In this document: one piece after another, positions 55,086 through 58,938 of the stretch
Layout: the number at the start of each line of letters is the position of its first letter
Numbering within the stretch: the first letter of the stretch is position 1
Assembly: GCA_903878415.1 (NCBI GenBank)
Contig: CAIRHO010000007.1
Location: 1 to 58,938, forward strand
Direction of reading: 5' to 3'
DNA: 58,938 nt
DNA from: an uncultured Actinomycetes bacterium
GTDB lineage: Bacteria; Actinomycetota; Actinomycetes; Nanopelagicales; Nanopelagicaceae
The notes under the pieces: model-generated
What the model saw: only the letters and a program-made list of their open reading frames with translations
The model's database searches: none
What the model was told of the DNA's origin: nothing
Made by a program: the position numbers and the translations under genes

Positions 55086-56156
55086 CTATTGCTTTGCTAC
55101 TCGAGCATCAATTGCATCAACAACTGCGTAATAAGGTGCCAAGCCATCTGCGAAGATGATAGGTGTTGGCAAATCATTAGCGAATTGTGCTGGCGCGTTG
55201 CCACAAATTGCGTTAGCAACTAAGTCAACAGCCATTTGATGTTCTTCGTATCCTGGTTGTGCAGCAACCGCAAGGATTTTTCCATCGCGGACTGCATCAA
55301 GATTTGGACGTGTTGCATCAGGTCCGATAGCCCAAATTGGCTTACCGATTTGATCTGAGGCACCGGCCCATGTAACTGGACTTCCGCCAGTAGTTCCAAC
55401 TGCTCCAACTAGATCTGGATTTGCGATCGCAATAGCAACTGCCTTAGCAATAGCTTTTGGTACATCGAATCCTTCTTCAGCTGGCTTTAGAACTTTAACA
55501 TCAGGATATTTGGCATTCATTTGTGCTGTGAATGAAGAAGCAACTGCATCTTCTACAGGGTTGAAGCCACCTTCAGTAACAGCAACAGTTCCTTTGCCGC
55601 CAATTTTTTCACCGATTGCATCCGCTGCGGCTGATCCCCAAGCTTTTGGATCAAATGCTGCATAAGCAATTACGCCAGGATAATCTTCTGGCTTTGCTTG
55701 TACGTGACCAATTACAACTGGAATCTTCTTTGCGGCAAATTTTGCAATCAAATCTTTTTCAACTGGATCGACGAAGCCAAGTACAAGTCCGTCAGTTCCG
55801 GTTGCAAGTACGCCTTCACCAAGAGTTACTGCTTTAGTCCAGTCAGGCTCATCAGGTGAAACGATTGTTGCGCTCTTGAAACCAAGTGCATTTGCTTGAT
55901 CCAAGAAACCTTGCTGCCAAAGTCTAAGAGTTGGGTGACCCTTAAGTACTGACAAGAAAGTAATTGACTTTCCGCTCAAATCGCATGGTGCTGTTGCCAT
56001 AGGTGTGTAAACCTTTGAAGCTGCAGTTCCGCCAGCATCGCCAGTGGCAGCGGTGTCATCCGCTTTAGAAGAGCAAGCTGATAATAAAAGTGCTGAAACT
56101 GAGAATATTGCTAATATTTTAAAAATAGCCTTATCTCTCTTTATTTTCTTTACCAT
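55086..56156 (-). CDS. Sugar ABC transporter substrate-binding lipoprotein
   Basis: 356 residues. The signal peptide ends in the lipobox LLLSACSS (Cys27), so the mature protein is lipid-anchored outside the membrane. A Peripla_BP_4 fold follows: ITFLSVLKGHPTLRLWQQGF, KIPVVIGHV, GTVAVTEGG and GAVGTTGG. It captures a monosaccharide; the sugar is not readable. GGAAAGGG lies 12 bases before the ATG. It is the first gene of the minus-strand unit, divergent from the second permease. Confidence 0.93.
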   Translation of the reverse strand: MVKKIKRDKAIFKILAIFSVSALLLSACSSKADDTAATGDAGGTAASKVYTPMATAPCDLSGKSITFLSVLKGHPTLRLWQQGFLDQANALGFKSATIVSPDEPDWTKAVTLGEGVLATGTDGLVLGFVDPVEKDLIAKFAAKKIPVVIGHVQAKPEDYPGVIAYAAFDPKAWGSAAADAIGEKIGGKGTVAVTEGGFNPVEDAVASSFTAQMNAKYPDVKVLKPAEEGFDVPKAIAKAVAIAIANPDLVGAVGTTGGSPVTWAGASDQIGKPIWAIGPDATRPNLDAVRDGKILAVAAQPGYEEHQMAVDLVANAICGNAPAQFANDLPTPIIFADGLAPYYAVVDAIDARVAKQ

Positions 56157-56381
56157 CTTTGAGTAATCCCTTTCCTCGAGTGGCTATTGCAACTAGCATC
56201 CAATGACTGTTTACAATTAACCGTTATCAGTTATGCTTCATGAATTCTTCAGATAAGTCAATGATAACGGGGGGTTATTTCGGCAGGGCTAGCAGTCAAA
56301 GCTAGGTAACGAAAAGTTACAAAGGGCTAAATAAAGATCGTTTTTAAAAAGCTGATGATTACGTGAGGAGATTGAAGCATA
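56157..56381. promoter_or_regulatory. Divergent regulatory region with palindromes (sugar locus)
   Basis: CCGTTATCA (56221-56229) and TGATAACGG (56262-56270) are a perfect inverted pair 32 bases apart. ATAACGGGGGGTTAT (overlapping the second half, 56264-56278) and GTAACGAAAAGTTAC (56306-56320) are two shorter palindromes. Paired half-sites between divergent sugar-uptake genes suggest operators for a LacI-, GntR- or ROK-type repressor; none is encoded here. -35/-10 boxes are ambiguous. GAGGAG before 56382 is the ribosome site of the right-hand gene. Confidence 0.6.
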
Positions 56382-57347
56382 ATGACAACCATGAGTTTAA
56401 ATACAAAGAAGCGCGTACAGATTTTTCAAAAAGTTCCTGAACTTGGTCTCTTTATGGTTTTCGTTGCAACTTTAATTCTCTTCTCAACATTCAATAGTTA
56501 CTTTGCATCCCTTGCTAGTTTAAAAATTCTTTTAGTTACAGTTATTTACACTGGAATCGTTTTAATAGGTCAAGCGCTCTTAATGATTGTCGGAGAACTT
56601 GATCTTTCGGTTGGGGCAGTTGCCTCACTTGGCACAATAACAACTGGATTGATGCTCGCTGATTGGAATTTACCGCTCCCGGTCGCAGTCATAATTGGAA
56701 TAGGGATTGGTGCATTTGTTGGTTTTCTAAACGGCTTTATTACAATCAAAGTTGGAATTCCTGCCTTCATCACAACGCTATCAATGCTCTTCCTGGCCCG
56801 AGGTATTTCATATGTGCTTAGCGGTGGCGATCCGGTTTATCCACTGCCACAAGGCACTGGTAATTTATCCCGACCAATGATTTTGGGTTTTCCATCTGCA
56901 GTTTGGATTTTTTTAATTCTCTTTATTACTGCTGATCAATTCGTACGTCGAAGTGTGCTGGGTCGAGAGTTTTATTTAATTGGCGGAAATAAAGTTGCGG
57001 CAAAATTATCTGGAATAAAAGTGGATAAAATTAAAATTGGACTATTTACACTTTGCGGTGCTCTATCTGCTTTTGCTGGAATCCTCTTAATGAGCAAACT
57101 GCAACGTTCTGATGCGGTAACTGGCCTTGGCTGGGAGCTAAACGTTATCGCCGCAGCAGCCGTTGGCGGTATTAAATTAACCGGCGGTGGCGGTTCCCTA
57201 ACTGGAGCATTTATCGGGATTCTCTTCCTGCAAGTAATTTTACAAGGCTTAGTAATGATTGGTTTAAATCCATTCTTACTAGAGGCCGTAATCGGTGCTG
57301 TGATGATTGTTGCGGTTTGGATTTCGACTCAAAAAACTAAGAAATAG
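56382..57347 (+). CDS. CUT2-type sugar ABC transporter permease, second (RbsC-like)
   Basis: 321 residues. QALLMIVGELDLSVGAVASL, VGFLNGFITIKVGIPAFITT, LSGIKVDKIKIGLFTLCGAL, and AAAVGGIKLTGGGGSLTGAF are standard for this permease family. It is more likely a partner of the minus-strand permease (heterodimer) than a separate system, since no second ATPase or binding protein is present. GAGGAG lies 11 bases before ATG 56382; ATG 56391 is an alternative. The SMP-30 gene follows after 35 bases. Confidence 0.92.
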   Translation: MTTMSLNTKKRVQIFQKVPELGLFMVFVATLILFSTFNSYFASLASLKILLVTVIYTGIVLIGQALLMIVGELDLSVGAVASLGTITTGLMLADWNLPLPVAVIIGIGIGAFVGFLNGFITIKVGIPAFITTLSMLFLARGISYVLSGGDPVYPLPQGTGNLSRPMILGFPSAVWIFLILFITADQFVRRSVLGREFYLIGGNKVAAKLSGIKVDKIKIGLFTLCGALSAFAGILLMSKLQRSDAVTGLGWELNVIAAAAVGGIKLTGGGGSLTGAFIGILFLQVILQGLVMIGLNPFLLEAVIGAVMIVAVWISTQKTKK

Positions 57348-57382
57348 CGACCTTCCTCAAGAATAGAAATTTGAAGAAGAAT

Positions 57383-58246
57383 ATGAAACTTGAAATATTT
57401 GACGAACGTCGTTGTACTTTAGGAGAAGGTCCTACTTCTAGTGGTTTAAAAAATAGCCACGTGATGTGGATCGATATTTTGTCTTACAAAGTTTTATGGC
57501 GAGATATCCATTCTGGTGAAATTGGTTCGTTTGATACACCTGCGGAAGTCGGCTTCGCACTGCCACGTGAGAACTCCGGTGTTGTACTTGGCCACGCATC
57601 CGGTGCAACTTTAAGAGAGGTTGATGGCACTGAAAATCCTCTGCCAAGTTGGTTAGAGGCTGAGTCCGGTCCATTAGCAATTCCAGTTAGGTGGAACGAT
57701 GCCAAGGTTGCCCCAAATGGCGAATTATTTGCTGGCACTATGGCATTTGATGGCGCGAAAGATGCTGGTTCGCTTTATAAATTTTCAAGAGATGGTAAAA
57801 CAATTACCAAATTACTAGCACCCGTTTCTATTAGTAATGCTCTGGATTGGACTCCGGATGGAACCACTTTCTATTACGTCGACACCTTAACCATGCAATT
57901 AGATAAATTCGATTACGCAGATTCTGGCATTACAAATCGAAGAACTTTAGTTAAATTTGATGAGAGCGACGGAATGCCGGATGGTGGTTGTTCGGATTCC
58001 GAAGGCGGCATGTGGATTGGTTTTTGGGGCGGCTCACACATTCGCCGATATGACAGCACAGGTAAGAAAACTCATGAAATAAAGATGCCAGTTAAAAACA
58101 TCACTTCATGCGCATTTGCTGGCAAAAATCTAGATATGTTGATAGTGACCACTGCAAGCACAGATGATGGCGATAATCCCAATTCGGGAATGACATTTGT
58201 ATTGGAGCCAGGAATAAAAGGGAATAAGACAGTACTTTTTAATTAA
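57383..58246 (+). CDS. SMP-30/gluconolactonase/regucalcin-family protein
   Basis: About 287 residues, six-bladed beta-propeller. RRCTLGEGPTSSG carries the first metal Glu, WNDAKVAPNGELFAGTMAF the RxNDxK-type substrate residues, SISNALDWTPDGTTFYYVDT the Asn ligand, and DGMPDGGCSDSEGGMWIGFW the Asp ligand. Members open sugar-acid lactones with a divalent metal. Next to sugar uptake and an SDR, it would hydrolyse the lactone made by sugar oxidation. ATG 57383 is preferred, with GAAGAAG upstream; a TTG at 57371 is also in frame. Overlaps the mutarotase end by 8 bases. Confidence 0.9.
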   Translation: MKLEIFDERRCTLGEGPTSSGLKNSHVMWIDILSYKVLWRDIHSGEIGSFDTPAEVGFALPRENSGVVLGHASGATLREVDGTENPLPSWLEAESGPLAIPVRWNDAKVAPNGELFAGTMAFDGAKDAGSLYKFSRDGKTITKLLAPVSISNALDWTPDGTTFYYVDTLTMQLDKFDYADSGITNRRTLVKFDESDGMPDGGCSDSEGGMWIGFWGGSHIRRYDSTGKKTHEIKMPVKNITSCAFAGKNLDMLIVTTASTDDGDNPNSGMTFVLEPGIKGNKTVLFN

Positions 58247-58938
58247 TCTCTAACTCTAATTGCCAAGTTTTGCTTTCTCTTGCTTTCAAAATATTTGCAC
58301 TTCCTAGCTTCATACATTCATCCAATCGATCAGTTCTTCCTGTCGTTGGTTCCAGAGCTACCCAGGTTGCTGGCTCCCCCGTTAAAGGCCAAGCGCCGAA
58401 GTTATAGCAAATTCCAAGATACGGAATTTCGGTAGGCGCAAATTTCATGGTCAAGACTCGGCCAGATTTCAATTTCTTTAGCTTAACAACGCCATCAATC
58501 GGAGCATCTAATACAACTTTATCTGTCAATATTTTTGCCAACGAAACTTTGCTCATATCGTTTAAGTTGCCGTCACTACCAACAACTTTTGGCCAAGTAT
58601 GTTCGGTTAAATGTCCGCCATACCAGGCTTCGCCGTCTTCGCCAATCCGGCCACCGTAACCAAATTCTTTTAACATTTTTGGATTTCCAGAAATTTCTAT
58701 TTTCATATCTTCGTCAATTTTAAAGAGCGGATGTGCCGACCACATATATTTAAATTCGCTATCACCATTATTTGATACCGAATAGCTAAGGGTTATTTTC
58801 CTGCCTTCTAATGAAATCTTTCGTGTGAACCGATAATTAAAGAGTTTTCCTGTAACGCTCGCTGAAAAATTCACTGCGGAATCTGCTATTTTCCAAGGAA
58901 GTGACCAAATCTCGCCATGATCTGGCAAATTAACTTCA
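58239..58938 (-). CDS. Aldose 1-epimerase-like (galactose mutarotase fold) protein, 5' end outside the window
   Basis: At least 232 residues are visible; the frame runs through the window edge (EVNLPDHGEIWSLPW), so the N-terminus is missing. LPDHGEIWSLPW, a beta-rich core, YMWSAHPLFKID (His at the active site), and VALEPTTGRTDRLDEC are the galactose-mutarotase-like pattern. It interconverts anomers of an aldose, helping feed the dehydrogenase. It fits the sugar cluster, although it is convergent with the SMP-30 gene. Confidence 0.8.
   Translation of the reverse strand, partial: EVNLPDHGEIWSLPWKIADSAVNFSASVTGKLFNYRFTRKISLEGRKITLSYSVSNNGDSEFKYMWSAHPLFKIDEDMKIEISGNPKMLKEFGYGGRIGEDGEAWYGGHLTEHTWPKVVGSDGNLNDMSKVSLAKILTDKVVLDAPIDGVVKLKKLKSGRVLTMKFAPTEIPYLGICYNFGAWPLTGEPATWVALEPTTGRTDRLDECMKLGSANILKARESKTWQLELEIN

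Overview
The window looks like a piece of a small, compact, fairly AT-rich actinobacterial chromosome. A free-living freshwater lineage of the acI / Nanopelagicales type (Planktophila-like) is the best guess. This is inferred from the gene set: an actinobacterial GlnA2-like glutamine synthetase, alpha2-type GlyRS, a Lys/Arg/Ala-rich histone-H1-like protein, and Leu- and Cys-type leader peptides of the kind seen in Actinobacteria. Dense packing with 1-20 nt gaps or overlapping stops points the same way. There is no 16S gene, so the taxonomy is an inference. No gap longer than 300 bases lacks a gene.

Layout. 1-1440: the end of a probable sensor kinase, a CAT-anticodon tRNA with an odd anticodon arm, and a cytochrome P450 gene that begins directly after the tRNA. 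The P450 is followed by a degenerate copy of the tRNA 3' end, which gives an integration-like arrangement. 1442-7376: an aminotransferase/RraA pair, a secreted M6-like metallopeptidase with a (Thr-Pro)n linker, a stand-alone DnaX-tail-like small protein, and a secreted GH25 muramidase. 7373-14926: glpD, glpK, an alpha-galactosidase, galT and galK, which together could turn alpha-galactosyl-glycerol into central metabolites. 14919-24785: an ACT protein, a DoxX-Rieske fusion, tRNA-Asn, dnaG, dgt, a DUF218 protein, dusB, glyS, a ZIP transporter, uppS and recO. 24808-31404: leuA with a Leu-rich leader peptide, glnA, cysE-cysK with a Cys-terminated leader peptide, and nadE. 31490-43076: panB, two MFS exporters, the H1-like protein, a MarR regulator and a peptide-type ABC importer (dppA-B-C, then dppDF) that is split by a PH-domain gene on the other strand.

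43106-58938: tgt with a queuosine-precursor transporter. Next comes an operon for kynurenine breakdown (kynureninase, an anthranilate-CoA-ligase-like enzyme, a formylkynurenine-formamidase-like hydrolase, an SDR) ending in a pyruvyltransferase-family gene. It is followed by a 55-residue Cys-rich protein missed by longer ORF cut-offs, and trhO. The window ends with a divergent sugar (CUT2) ABC transporter locus with SDR, SMP-30 lactonase and mutarotase genes, consistent with uptake and oxidation of a sugar.

Expression architecture is the most consistent signal. At least eleven transcription-unit starts carry TANNNT exactly six bases before the start codon, as expected for leaderless mRNAs. At glpD/glpK and galA/galT the divergent genes share one heptamer (TAGGATA, TAGAGTA) that reads as a -10 box on both strands. 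Both amino-acid leader peptides also appear to start leaderless. Solute-binding-protein genes, by contrast, have Shine-Dalgarno sites and strong hairpins just downstream, inside their operons.
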